From: Chondromyces crocatus
Lineage (GTDB): Bacteria > Myxococcota_A > Polyangia > Polyangiales > Polyangiaceae
DNA length: 64,000 nucleotides
Direction: 5' to 3'
Assembly (NCBI RefSeq): GCF_001189295.1
Contig: NZ_CP012159.1
Span: forward strand, 6,402,525 to 6,466,524
Shown here piece by piece: positions 27,539 through 36,452 of the stretch. The notes under the pieces were generated by a model. The model was not told where the DNA came from. It saw only the letters and a program-made list of their open reading frames with translations, and made no database searches. Each line of letters starts with the position of its first letter. Position 1 is the stretch's first letter. Position numbers and translations under genes: made by a program.

Positions 27539-29311
27539 TCAAGCCCTTGTGCCACGGGTTTCCTGCGCGCGCAGCAGCCGCCCGAAGCCCGGGCGCTTGC
27601 CGACATCGGGGAGCACCTCGCCATCACGCACCGCGAGGTTCCCGTTCACGAGCACCGCGCGCACGGCCCGCGGGTTTCGACGCACCAGCCGCACCATGCC
27701 GGAGAAGCCCTCCATGGGCTCCTCGTGCACCTTCTCCACCGCACCATCGATGCCCGCCGGATCGAGCACCACCACGTCGGCCTGCCGCCCCGGTGCGAGT
27801 GTCCCCGCCGCGATTCCGAACCAATCGCCCAGCTCGCCCGTGAGGCGCCAGATCGCGCGCTCGATGGGCATGACCTCTCGTCCCTCCCGCGCCGCCTCCT
27901 GGACCCGGAAGAGCATACGCAGCGGGAAATTGTAGTGCGCCATCTGCCGCAGGTGTGCCCCCGCGTCCGAGAAGCCGATCAGGGCCCCCGGGTGGCTGAT
28001 GATGTGCTCGAGCTGATCCTGCCGATCGTTGCCCATCACGGTGTACCAGCGCAGCGCAGCTCCGTGCTCCGCCACCAGATCGAGGAACACGTCGACCACA
28101 TCGCGCCCCTCTTCTTGCGCGATCTGCACGAACGACTTGCCGACTACGCTTGTGTCGGGACAGCTCAGGATCTCCGAATGGTTGAAGTCGCGGTGAAACG
28201 CTTTTGGCAGGAGCCGCGACGTCCATTCCTTCCGGAAGCGCTCTCGGTACGCGGGATCGCGAAGGAGCTTCGAGCGTGCTCCCTCCTCCGCGAGGTGGAG
28301 CGCCGCCGTCCCCGCGCCGAACTCCTCGAAGACCACCAGGTCCATCCCGTCGGCCCAGAGGTCGAACACCTCCGGCAGCGCCTGGATCCGGAAGTCGGCG
28401 TCGAACCACTGGTTCGCGAGCTGCGCCCCGAAGCCCGCGAGCCGGTGGATCAGACGATCCGCGCGCAGATCCATCAGGGAGATGATCGTCGTCTTCAGTG
28501 GCTTGCGGAAGATGCCCATGCTCTCCATCAGGAACAGCGCTGCATTCACCTTCGTCGACGCGTTGGGCACGCCCTGGAACACGCGCCCCCGCTCGCGCAG
28601 CAAGCGGTTCAGCCGCCGGTACTCCGACCAGCTCGCGTACGTCGAGGGCAAGGGGCGGCTCCGGATCGAGCGGTTTCCACCGATCTTGTCCCACTTCAGG
28701 GTCATCACGCTCAGGCCGAGGTAACCGGCGTCGAGGGCTTCGAGGAGGATCCCTTCCATCCGCGACAGCTCCGCCTCGGTGGGCGGTGTCTCGTGATCGA
28801 GCGAGCGCTCGATGCCCATCACGTGCGCTCGCAGCGCCGAGTGCCCGAGGAACGAGCTGACGTTCGGGCCGAGGTTCAGGGTCTCCAGGTGCTCGAAGTA
28901 CTCCGTCACCGTGCTCCAGGACTTCCGCTCCTCCAGCAGCGGACGCACCACCTCGTACGGGATGGCCTCCACCCGACAGAACTGATCGGCGAGGTCTTCG
29001 GGCGTGCCGACCGCGAGGCTCAGGCTGCAGCTCCCGAACACCACGGTCGTCACGCCGTGCCGCAGCGACTCCGACAGCGATGGGGCAATCTCGACCTCCG
29101 CGTCGTAGTGGGTGTGCATGTCGATGAAGCCCGGCGTCACCCAGCAGCCCGCCGCATCGAGGACCTGCGTGTCCGGCCCGCGCTGGAGAGGTGCCTCGCT
29201 GATCGCGGCCACCTTCCCCGCGCGGATACCCAGGTGCCGCGGCGCTGGGGGCGCCCCCTGCCCGTCGAAGAACAGTCCGTTTTCGATGACCCAGTCGAAT
29301 CCGTCGCTCAC
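27539..29311 (-). CDS. N-acyl-D-amino-acid deacylase family amidohydrolase
   Basis: 590 aa from GTG at 29311. The body begins FDWVIENGLFFDGQGAPPAP, typical of amidohydrolase-3/D-aminoacylase proteins, while the upstream open frame is Arg-rich filler. Metal-site motifs are visible: GFIDMHTHYD (HxH), VTTVVFGSCSLS in the place of the usual NCG motif, LGHSALR, and the late FSDAGAH with the catalytic Asp. The C-terminal strands GTLAPGRQADVVVLDP close the beta-sandwich. It probably hydrolyses an N-acyl-D-amino acid or a related cyclic amide in the cytoplasm. A TAGGCT hexamer lies seven bases before the GTG, and the gene is divergent from the DUF2169 gene at 29444. Substrate not predictable. Confidence 0.9.
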   Translation of the reverse strand: MSDGFDWVIENGLFFDGQGAPPAPRHLGIRAGKVAAISEAPLQRGPDTQVLDAAGCWVTPGFIDMHTHYDAEVEIAPSLSESLRHGVTTVVFGSCSLSLAVGTPEDLADQFCRVEAIPYEVVRPLLEERKSWSTVTEYFEHLETLNLGPNVSSFLGHSALRAHVMGIERSLDHETPPTEAELSRMEGILLEALDAGYLGLSVMTLKWDKIGGNRSIRSRPLPSTYASWSEYRRLNRLLRERGRVFQGVPNASTKVNAALFLMESMGIFRKPLKTTIISLMDLRADRLIHRLAGFGAQLANQWFDADFRIQALPEVFDLWADGMDLVVFEEFGAGTAALHLAEEGARSKLLRDPAYRERFRKEWTSRLLPKAFHRDFNHSEILSCPDTSVVGKSFVQIAQEEGRDVVDVFLDLVAEHGAALRWYTVMGNDRQDQLEHIISHPGALIGFSDAGAHLRQMAHYNFPLRMLFRVQEAAREGREVMPIERAIWRLTGELGDWFGIAAGTLAPGRQADVVVLDPAGIDGAVEKVHEEPMEGFSGMVRLVRRNPRAVRAVLVNGNLAVRDGEVLPDVGKRPGFGRLLRAQETRGTRA

Positions 29312-29318
29312 GCGGAGC

Positions 29319-29324
29319 AGCCTA
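29319..29324 (-). promoter_or_regulatory. TANNNT -10-like hexamer (TAGGCT) before the amidohydrolase
   Basis: TAGGCT ends seven bases before the GTG at 29311, and no Shine-Dalgarno is visible. This fits a leaderless transcript. It is one of six such arrangements in the window. Confidence 0.35.
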
Positions 29325-29431
29325 CCACCGCGCCATCCTTCGACGCGACCGAACCGACCCGACTCCGATCGGCTCGGCAGTCGCCGGAGCGGGCTCGGCG
29401 CCCCTCGCGCGCCAGGAGTCGTTGCTGCTGA

Positions 29432-29437
29432 TACAGT
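29432..29437 (+). promoter_or_regulatory. TANNNT -10-like hexamer (TACAGT) before the DUF2169 gene at 29444
   Basis: TACAGT ends six bases before the ATG at 29444. There is no Shine-Dalgarno in between, so the message may be leaderless or nearly so. It lies in the 132-bp divergent spacer shared with the amidohydrolase. Confidence 0.35.
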
Positions 29438-29443
29438 TCGCCC

Positions 29444-31495
29444 ATGCACGTCTCCTCAGCGTTCCCTCTCGCGGTGGCGTCGCTCGTCTGGCGACCCCGC
29501 CCGGACGCTCTCGTGCTCACGGTCGTCTGCAAGGCGACGTACCTGCTCCGCCCAGGCACGTCCCCCGTGGCGTCCGCGTTGGAGGCCCCGCAGCCATCCA
29601 ACGTCTACACCCACGAGGGCGCACGCCGAAGCCTCACCACCCCCTCGGATCTCGTCCCCTTCAAGCGACGGATCGACGTGCTGCTCGGAGGCAATGCGCA
29701 CGCTCCAGGGGGGCTGCCCGTGGCCATGCTCGTCGCGCGGGTCCGTGTCGGGACGATGAACAAAGCGATCTCCGTGTACGGAGACAGGTACTGGACGGCC
29801 GAAGGGACGCCCTCGATCCCGGCCCCGTTCAAGGCGATGCCGCTGCACTGGGAGCGCGCAGCCGGCGGGCCACGAAGCTGGAACCCCGTTGGCATTCCGC
29901 CCAACGGGCCGCTGGGGGGGCGCATCCGCTGGCACCCACCGAACCTGCAACCCGTGGAGTTCGTCGTCCATCGTCCCGACCAGGTGATTCCACCGGTGGG
30001 ATTCGGCCCGATCGCACCGCACTGGCCCGCACGGATGGGCTTCCTGGGAGAGCACGCGAGCGGGTGGACTCACGAGACCTGGGCCACGCGTCCTCTCCCG
30101 ACCAGCGTCGACGCCGCCTATTTCAACGCAGCCCCTCTGGATCAGCAGCTGGAGCAGCTCCCTCCCCAGATCGAGCTGCATCTCGAGAATCTGCACCCGG
30201 AGATCCCCCGCTTGAGCACGGTGATCGACGACATGTGCCCGCTCGCGCTCGTGAAAAAACCTGGGGTCTCGCCCCAGGAGCGGCAGATGCGGTGCGACAC
30301 GCTGTTCATCGATGCCGAGCGAGGGACGTGCTCGCTCACCTGGCGAGCCGGGGTGCTGCTCGCTCACGCCGAGGAGTCCGTCGAGGTGGCCGTGAAGCCG
30401 ACGCGCCACCCCACGACCTCGCACGTCGTTCTCTCCCAGCGTGCCGCCCTCCAGCAGCTCACCCCACCTCCGGTGCGACGGGTCGAGACGCCTGCGGCCG
30501 ACCTCGAAGACACGATGCCGCTCGTGGCCGCCCGAGCGAACTCCTCGCGGCATGGGAATCTCCTTCCCCGAGAAGACGAGACGCTCCCCCTCGGTCGAGA
30601 CGACGACGATGACGCCGAGACGCTCATTCCGGCTCCCGCATCCCGACGCCCAGAGGCACAGGCCGTCTCCGCGCTCGACGACGACGCCGAGACACTCGCT
30701 CCGGTCCCCCTTCCACGCCCTGCCGAGACGATGCCACTTCAGGCCGAGAGCCCGACCAGACCCATCGAGGAGGACGAGGGAGCGCGGACGCTCGTCGCGC
30801 TGCCATCCGGCGCGCGTGGAGCGACCTTGCCGTTTCACCCTTCCACGACGCTCGACACCGAGGATCCTGCGGGGACGACGCAAGTCCCCGCTCGTCCTTC
30901 GCTCCCCGCTGCGTTGCCGTTTCGAACGGCGACCACGGACGCGAGCGACGACGAGGCGGGGGAGACGCTCGTCCCTGCGCGGAATGCACAGGCCCACATC
31001 CAACCGCTCCCTTTCCAGCCTGCACCATCCACCCAGGCGCCTCCCCCCTCCGCGCCATCTTCGTCCCTCTTCCAGATTGCGTCTGTACCCCAGGTGTCAC
31101 CTCCAGACCCGCCGATGCCGCAGCTGGGAGCGCCGATCTCCCTCTCGCACGGTCAGCCCGGTGCAGCGTTCACCCTCGGCAGCTCTCCCAGGGAGCCGGC
31201 CGAGCCTCCCGCCGAGCGCGCCGAGCCCCCTCGCAGCAAGTCGCAGCTCTCTCTGGCGCACTACGCGCGTATCAAGGTCGCCTCCTGGAGGGGGGACGCG
31301 CCGCTCTCGGAGCTCCTCGAACAGCATGGCCTGGACGAAGTCGCGTGGCGCATGCACGAGCGTCAGCAGTCGGAGTCGCTCGCCGCAGAGGCACGCGAGG
31401 GGCGCTGCGACATGGCCCTCTCTCTGCTCGCAGCGCTCGAAGCCGCGCAGTCCGGGGTCTGCGACTCCCGCGCACTGGCGGAGGGCTGGAACTGA
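29444..31495 (+). CDS. DUF2169 protein with long Pro/acidic linker (T6SS adaptor-like)
   Basis: 683 aa. Residues 1-330 are a DUF2169 domain: ALTVVCKATY-like opening strand (here VLTVVCKATY), DLVPFKRRIDVLL, a PLHWERAAGG turn and DAAYFNAAPLDQQ. DUF2169 proteins are encoded beside vgrG and PAAR genes, and one acts as adaptor for a T6SS effector in Agrobacterium. Residues 330-600 are a low-complexity linker with repeated DDDAETL and LPF motifs (LPFHPS, LPFRTA, LPFQPA). The last 80 residues form a helical module (ELLEQHGLDEVAWRMHERQ) also found in the DUF2169 protein ending at 34890. It resembles the gene at 55164 in both domain and linker, so the two are paralogues. It is followed by the DUF3540 gene, probably as one operon. 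Confidence 0.92.
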   Translation: MHVSSAFPLAVASLVWRPRPDALVLTVVCKATYLLRPGTSPVASALEAPQPSNVYTHEGARRSLTTPSDLVPFKRRIDVLLGGNAHAPGGLPVAMLVARVRVGTMNKAISVYGDRYWTAEGTPSIPAPFKAMPLHWERAAGGPRSWNPVGIPPNGPLGGRIRWHPPNLQPVEFVVHRPDQVIPPVGFGPIAPHWPARMGFLGEHASGWTHETWATRPLPTSVDAAYFNAAPLDQQLEQLPPQIELHLENLHPEIPRLSTVIDDMCPLALVKKPGVSPQERQMRCDTLFIDAERGTCSLTWRAGVLLAHAEESVEVAVKPTRHPTTSHVVLSQRAALQQLTPPPVRRVETPAADLEDTMPLVAARANSSRHGNLLPREDETLPLGRDDDDDAETLIPAPASRRPEAQAVSALDDDAETLAPVPLPRPAETMPLQAESPTRPIEEDEGARTLVALPSGARGATLPFHPSTTLDTEDPAGTTQVPARPSLPAALPFRTATTDASDDEAGETLVPARNAQAHIQPLPFQPAPSTQAPPPSAPSSSLFQIASVPQVSPPDPPMPQLGAPISLSHGQPGAAFTLGSSPREPAEPPAERAEPPRSKSQLSLAHYARIKVASWRGDAPLSELLEQHGLDEVAWRMHERQQSESLAAEAREGRCDMALSLLAALEAAQSGVCDSRALAEGWN

Positions 31496-31612
31496 TCTTC
31501 GAGCCGCGTCCCTCGAGGGGCGCGAGATCTGTCGAGGTACGCCGCCAGTCCAGCACCTCCAGGGGTTCCTGGACGGTACGACGCGGAGTACGATGGCATC
31601 ACCGGAGGAGAC

Positions 31613-32107
31613 ATGAAGCCAGCAGCCGCCGTGCAGGAAGCCGATGTGACCACGGACAAGCGTGTGACGAGGCTTCAGCCCGTGCCCAAGGTGCAGCGAC
31701 CGACGCTGACCACGGCTCTGATCCACGAGATCGGAGAGACGGACGTCGTCCTCCAGCTCGGGAGCAGTCTCGCGACTGCAACGCTGGATCCTGCGGTCCA
31801 TCCTGCGGTGATCGCAGGCGCACACGCACGGCGAGAGCGCGTGCTCGTGGAGGACGGCGGGGAAGGTGCGATCGTGGTTCTCGGTGCGCTCCGTACCCAG
31901 CCCACGCCTGGTGTCGAGGTGGCCGACACGTACACCATCAAGGCCAGACACATCTCCCTGGAAGCCAGTGAGGAGCTCTCGCTCAAGGCGCAAACCGCAG
32001 CGGTGGTGGTCCGCGCGATCGGAGAGGTCGAGACGTATGCCGAGCGCATCCTGTCGAGGGCCGAAGGTGTCCACAAGATCATCGGACGCATGCTTCGGCT
32101 CAACTGA
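31613..32107 (+). CDS. DUF3540 protein, beta-helix-like T6SS-associated
   Basis: 164 aa, with a strong GGAGGAG at 31604-31610 just before the ATG. The sequence reads as a DUF3540 protein: an ALIHEIGETDVVLQLG strand pair, a variable centre, then a C-terminal run of short alternating strands (YTIKARHISLEASEELSLKA) like the gp5/VgrG beta-helix. It ends in IIGRMLRLN. The VgrG at 57495 and the small protein at 59829 end in nearly the same residues (SIIRLN, RIRLNS), so this may cap or extend a spike. It lies 117 bases after the DUF2169 gene on the same strand and ends only 15 bases from the end of the convergent operon. Confidence 0.85.
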   Translation: MKPAAAVQEADVTTDKRVTRLQPVPKVQRPTLTTALIHEIGETDVVLQLGSSLATATLDPAVHPAVIAGAHARRERVLVEDGGEGAIVVLGALRTQPTPGVEVADTYTIKARHISLEASEELSLKAQTAAVVVRAIGEVETYAERILSRAEGVHKIIGRMLRLN

Positions 32108-32122
32108 CGGACCCTGGACGCG

Positions 32123-33874
32123 TCACCCCCTGTGAGCCAGCAGCTCGCGGCACGCCGCGATGTCACGACGCTGCGCGGCGACCCAGCCCTCCACGTCGAG
32201 ATGGGCCATCCGGCCGGTGGCGAGGGTGAGTTCGCGGGTGAGCACGGGTCGCTCGCCCTGCTTCGTTTCGGCGGCTTCCAGTTCGGTGAGGATGGCGCCA
32301 GGGGTCCATGGCGCCCCGAACCTCAGCCGGGGAACGCCGAGAGGCGTACGTCCGACGAGCGCCTGGCTCCAGGCGGTGAGTTCTGCCTCGAAGGCGCTCG
32401 GGACGAGCTTTCCCGGATGCGGGACCTGCCCCCCTCCCAGGCGCTCCAGTGCGCGCACGAGCCGCTCGGCCTCGTCGTAGGCCCCCGACACGGCTGCACG
32501 CCGAAGAGCCTCCTCGAGCAAAGGCGCGTGCTCCGGATGTCCGTGCCAGCCCAGCCAGGGCATCATCTCGGGGACGGCCGCCGCCTCGACCGCCACCAGG
32601 CTGCGATCCCCCGCATCGCCGAGAAGACAGAGGGTCTCCAGCGCGATCCGGCGCGCCTCCTGATCCCTCGGATCGTCACCTCGGGGCTCCTGGAGTCGTT
32701 TCCGGAGGTGCCTCGGACCCGACTCCTCGCCGAGCGACGCCAGCGCGGCGGCGCTGAGGACGCCGACGACGGGGTCAGGACTGGCCATGAAGCGCACCAG
32801 CAAGGGGTTCGCGGCTTGTGCCGGAAGCCGGGCGGCGAGCTCGATCGCCTTGCTGTTGAACCCCGAACCCGGCCGCATCGACAGGAGCACGGCGCTCGCC
32901 ATGTCCGTCTCTCCTCGACGCGCCATGGCCTCGAGCGCGACCGAGGCGATCGCCGGATCCTCGTCGACGCAAAGCTCCACGATGGTGCGCCCGATGGCGG
33001 GGTTCGAGCCGAGGGCGAAAGCGTCGACGAACGCCGGGTACGTGCGCGGGTGCGAGCGACGCAGAGCGAGCACGACCCACCTCATCGCTCCCTCGGGCGC
33101 CAGGCAGCACAGGGTGAATGCCAGGGCGAAGGTGCGGCCGAAATCGGGCACCGTCCACTCCGTGGCGTAGGCGAACAGCGATTCGACCACGTCGAGGGCC
33201 GGCGCCTCCGGATCGAGCGGAAGTTCCAGCGACACCAGGGCATCGAGCGTATCGAGGAGGCGCTGCTCGAACGGGGCGGCATCGACCCAGGGCTCGACCG
33301 GGTACAGTTTCCGCAGGCTACCGAGGCTCGCAAGGTCCTCGAAGCAATCGCGCGCGATGGTCTGGATCTGCGCCAGCTCTCCGCTCGGTCCTCCCGGTCC
33401 GCGCACGGCGAGGCGTGGACGCCCGGGATCGTCCTCGCGCGCGATCACCTTGGGCGCGGGGACGTCGATCCGATGAGCGCGCGGGACACCCACGCTGGCG
33501 AGGAACTCATCGATGCCGGGCACCGCACCAGCGCCCCGGCTCGATGGCTGCATGAGCGGGCTCCCGCGAAGGATCTCGCTGGCTTCCCTCAGCCATTGCG
33601 CGGCGCTCCGGAGGCGCGAGGCAACCTCCTCCTCACCGCCGAGCAACTCCTGTGCGGAGGTGACCCCTCCGGCGACACGCGCAATCCCCTCCGGCGAGAC
33701 CGGGGTGAGTCCACCTGGGCCCACCGCCTCGGCGAGCTGCGTGAGCGCATCGCGCAGCGCCTCCAGCACGGCATCGGAGCCCCGGCGGTCGGCGAGGACC
33801 ATCAGGCTCTCTTCCAGCGCGAGCCGCGCCGTCGCCAGCAGCGCCGAGGTGCGTCCGGCGCCTCCGCCGCTCAC
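32123..33874 (-). CDS. Alpha-helical repeat (HEAT-like) protein of the T6SS operon
   Basis: 583 aa from a GTG at 33874 that overlaps the stop of the preceding gene in GTGA; the longer frame starts inside that gene and is rejected. Residues 1-200 are helical with a Gly/Pro-rich middle. From about 200 on, short paired helices dominate: DVVESLFAYATEW, FGRTFALAFTLCCLAPEGAMRWVVLALRR (split here), IASVALEAMARRGETDMA and VGVLSAAALASLGEE. These look like HEAT/PBS-lyase repeats and resemble the TIGR02270 family found in T6SS clusters; this link is tentative. It is the last gene of the nine-gene operon starting at 46828. A scaffold or chaperone role is possible but unproven. Confidence 0.85.
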   Translation of the reverse strand: MSGGGAGRTSALLATARLALEESLMVLADRRGSDAVLEALRDALTQLAEAVGPGGLTPVSPEGIARVAGGVTSAQELLGGEEEVASRLRSAAQWLREASEILRGSPLMQPSSRGAGAVPGIDEFLASVGVPRAHRIDVPAPKVIAREDDPGRPRLAVRGPGGPSGELAQIQTIARDCFEDLASLGSLRKLYPVEPWVDAAPFEQRLLDTLDALVSLELPLDPEAPALDVVESLFAYATEWTVPDFGRTFALAFTLCCLAPEGAMRWVVLALRRSHPRTYPAFVDAFALGSNPAIGRTIVELCVDEDPAIASVALEAMARRGETDMASAVLLSMRPGSGFNSKAIELAARLPAQAANPLLVRFMASPDPVVGVLSAAALASLGEESGPRHLRKRLQEPRGDDPRDQEARRIALETLCLLGDAGDRSLVAVEAAAVPEMMPWLGWHGHPEHAPLLEEALRRAAVSGAYDEAERLVRALERLGGGQVPHPGKLVPSAFEAELTAWSQALVGRTPLGVPRLRFGAPWTPGAILTELEAAETKQGERPVLTRELTLATGRMAHLDVEGWVAAQRRDIAACRELLAHRG

Positions 33875-34893
33875 GGCGCCTCCAGCGCGAAAGCACCGCG
33901 CGTACGGCCATCCGACGCCAGCGTGATCAAGGCCTGTCGTGCGGGCGCGAAGCCCAGACGAAAGGCCATGCTCACGTAGGCTGCATGCACCGCCCCACTC
34001 GCGGCTCCCACGTCTCCCAGCTCGTCGTACAAGCGAGTCTCCAGCGTCACGCTCTCGTCGAGGTGCTCGCGGTTCCGGATGCGCACGAAGCTCCACTCCT
34101 TGATCCGGTGACGCTCTCCATTGACGTCCGGCAGCACCCAGGGAACCGGCGCGCGGAGGGACTGTGCCGCCGTGCGGACCACCTCCGTCGCGGTCTCTCC
34201 GCAGGGGGGCTCGCCCGGATCCTCCTCTTCGCGCTCCATCCCCGTCGCCACCGCGGTCACCCTCGCCATGGCGGGCGATGGCCCGGGCAAGCTGATCACC
34301 ACGAACGCGGCAGCCTCGGAGGGAATGAACCCATCCCAGACCTCTTCGGCGTGCAGTCGCCGCTCGGCGTCGAGGGCTGCGAGTCGCCCGGGATCGTGAT
34401 GGCTATCGACCCCTCCCACGACGGCGACGGACCCCAGCCCCGAAGAGGGACTCGATAGCGCGGCCAACCCTCGCGCGAGGGCCGCAGCGAACCCGGCGCG
34501 ACCCAGAGGAAAGGGTTCGGAGTGCTCCAGCGCCACGTTCACCTGGGCGCGCTTCGCGATGGCCTCGACGAAGTCAGGGCCGAGCGGTTCCTCGCTGGCC
34601 GTGCTCCGCTGGGGCAACGCCAGGAAAAGGGGAACAGGGGTGCGCCGGTCGATCCGCCCGCGCGTCGCCTCGGCGAGGGCTGGCGCCGCGAGCTCGATCA
34701 ACCGCGCTCGGCCAACACATCCATCGTCGAGCCGCCGCGCCCGCACATTCCCCACCGCCCGCCCTCGCCCATCGTGGAACGCTGTCTTCCCCGGCGTGAG
34801 CTTGCGAGCCCGGAGCACGAGCGACGACTGCCGCGCATCGAGCCCGAGCGGCGTGGACATGCCCACGCCGACGATGACGCCCGTGGTGCTCAT
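33871..34893 (-). CDS. Ketosynthase-like protein lacking the catalytic Cys, T6SS operon
   Basis: 340 aa. The fold signature of beta-ketoacyl synthases is readable: an N-terminal VIVGVGMSTPLGLDA strand-loop, VAVVGGVDSHHDP, and the late EEVWDGFIPSEAAAFVVI that corresponds to the RDGFVxGEGAxxLVL strand. At the nucleophile position (family TACSS) it reads FPLGRAGFAAAL, and the only two cysteines in the protein lie elsewhere (near residues 57 and 230). Catalysis of Claisen condensation is therefore unlikely. Such 3-oxoacyl-ACP-synthase-like genes are known beside DUF2169 genes in T6SS clusters, with unknown role. ATGA and GTGA overlaps tie it to both neighbours. It has no relation to the PKS cluster beyond the fold. 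Confidence 0.85.
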   Translation of the reverse strand: MSTTGVIVGVGMSTPLGLDARQSSLVLRARKLTPGKTAFHDGRGRAVGNVRARRLDDGCVGRARLIELAAPALAEATRGRIDRRTPVPLFLALPQRSTASEEPLGPDFVEAIAKRAQVNVALEHSEPFPLGRAGFAAALARGLAALSSPSSGLGSVAVVGGVDSHHDPGRLAALDAERRLHAEEVWDGFIPSEAAAFVVISLPGPSPAMARVTAVATGMEREEEDPGEPPCGETATEVVRTAAQSLRAPVPWVLPDVNGERHRIKEWSFVRIRNREHLDESVTLETRLYDELGDVGAASGAVHAAYVSMAFRLGFAPARQALITLASDGRTRGAFALEAP

Positions 34894-36452
34894 GCGCTCC
34901 CCTCCCCGTCCCTTTCATCGCCGCGCGCTTGCTGGACGCCGTCTCCGCCAGCCGCGGCGTCGCCGGGACTCGTCCCCGCACTGGGCGGTGGGAGGCCACG
35001 TTTGTCGTGACGTGCCTCTTCTCGCGCGCGCAGCTCCTTCAGCTCGGCAGCCACTACGGCATTCTGGCTCGCCTCGTTTCGGAAACGGCGCTCGACACGG
35101 CCGAACCCACCCAGCCCCAACCCAGCCGCCGCGAGCGCGCGCGTCCCCTCACCTCGCGCGAGCCGAGCGGCGAGCGTCACGTACTGTGCCGGCGTGATCC
35201 GAGCCTCCGCTGGCGTCGCGAGGGCTTCCGAGGCGCGCTCGAATGCCTCCCGGTACGCGGCGCCGATTCCCCCCTCCTTCCCCTCTCGGACGCTCGCGAG
35301 GTACTGCGTCCAGGCACGCTCCTCGATCCCCCACGCGTAGTCGTCGATTCCGTGGCGCGCGAGCACCTCTGCCCGAGGCCAGCGCCCTTCTGCAAGTTCA
35401 GCCGCGACCGCGGCGGCGACCTCGGGCTCCAGCTCGGGCTCGGCGGCATTGCGGTGCCCGCAGGCCTCGAACCGCGCCATCGCGAGCGCCTCCCGTCCCA
35501 GTGGCGGAGGCGCCTCCCCCCGCAGCACGTCGTCACGCTCCACCGCCCACTGGAAGCCCCCGCGAGGGAGTTCACGCAGAACGTCGTCCCAGGCGTCGCG
35601 TCGATCTCCCTGCCACTGATCGGGCGTCGCCCACCCGATGACGATCCGGTCCACGTCGAGATGAGGTGTGGCGGTCGTCTCCACGAGTCCCCGCCAGGTG
35701 ATGTCCACGGTGCCACGATCGACGTCCACCGCGACACCGTCGAAGAACAAGCGCACATCACCACGCCGCACGGACGCCTGCGTGTAATCGACGAGCGCCC
35801 GAGGTTCGAACTCCGGCAGCGCGATCTCGACCAGCTCGTCCGGATCGCCCCAGAAACCACGGAGAAAGAGCGCCGTCATCTCGTCCAGCGCGTAGCGCAG
35901 GGGTGGGGTGGCCGCCTGGTAGACATCGAGCACGAACTCGGCATCGTGATGAAACCTGTGGGTCGACCCATCGTGGCAAGGCTGTGGACCCAGATCGATC
36001 GCGCGGCCTTCCGGCGTCCGCGTCGCTGACGGTTGAAGTGGGATCCTGCCGGGCGCCTCGGCGTGCACGAACACCACGGAGCGCCGCTCCCCGAGTCCGA
36101 CCTCCAGGCGCCGTGCCTGGAGGTGTCCGGACGGCGCGGGCATGATCTCCACGTGACCGGTCACGGTCAGATCCACGGCCAGGCGCAGCGGCACGAAATC
36201 ATCGATGTGGGGCCGCTCTGGGCGACTCGGTCCGGCGTGGAAGGGGCCTGGCGCCATCGGATCGAGCAGGAGGGGACGCCGCGCGCTGGCGGGCTCGAAG
36301 CGGAAGCAGGTTCCCACGACGATCGTCAGCCAGTTCTGCTCGACAGACCAGGGGAGCACACCCACGCGGCATGGCAGGAGCCGCCCTCGCCGCTCGCCAG
36401 GAAATCGAACGGGCGCCTCGGCCACGAGGATGCGTCGGAACGGCTTGTCCAT
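34890..36452 (-). CDS. DUF2169 protein with C-terminal helical module
   Basis: 520 aa. The ATG at 36452 shares one base with the stop of the PAAR-like gene (TGATG); a longer open frame reaching to 37577 lies inside that gene and is a shadow. Residues 1-350 are DUF2169-like (LTIVVGTCFRF opening strand, LRLAVDLTVTGHVE, DITWRGLVE). The C-terminal 150 residues are helical and carry VLARHGIDDYAWGIEERAW, matching the end of the 683-aa DUF2169 protein at 29444. DUF2169 proteins are thought to be adaptors loading effectors or PAAR proteins on VgrG; sitting immediately after a PAAR-like gene fits that role. Confidence 0.88.
   Translation of the reverse strand: MDKPFRRILVAEAPVRFPGERRGRLLPCRVGVLPWSVEQNWLTIVVGTCFRFEPASARRPLLLDPMAPGPFHAGPSRPERPHIDDFVPLRLAVDLTVTGHVEIMPAPSGHLQARRLEVGLGERRSVVFVHAEAPGRIPLQPSATRTPEGRAIDLGPQPCHDGSTHRFHHDAEFVLDVYQAATPPLRYALDEMTALFLRGFWGDPDELVEIALPEFEPRALVDYTQASVRRGDVRLFFDGVAVDVDRGTVDITWRGLVETTATPHLDVDRIVIGWATPDQWQGDRRDAWDDVLRELPRGGFQWAVERDDVLRGEAPPPLGREALAMARFEACGHRNAAEPELEPEVAAAVAAELAEGRWPRAEVLARHGIDDYAWGIEERAWTQYLASVREGKEGGIGAAYREAFERASEALATPAEARITPAQYVTLAARLARGEGTRALAAAGLGLGGFGRVERRFRNEASQNAVVAAELKELRAREEARHDKRGLPPPSAGTSPGDAAAGGDGVQQARGDERDGEGSA

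Noticed and set aside
33871-34893. Ketosynthase-like gene as part of the polyketide cluster
   Set aside because: It lacks the active Cys, is about 10 kb from the cluster, and is embedded by overlaps in the T6SS operon.
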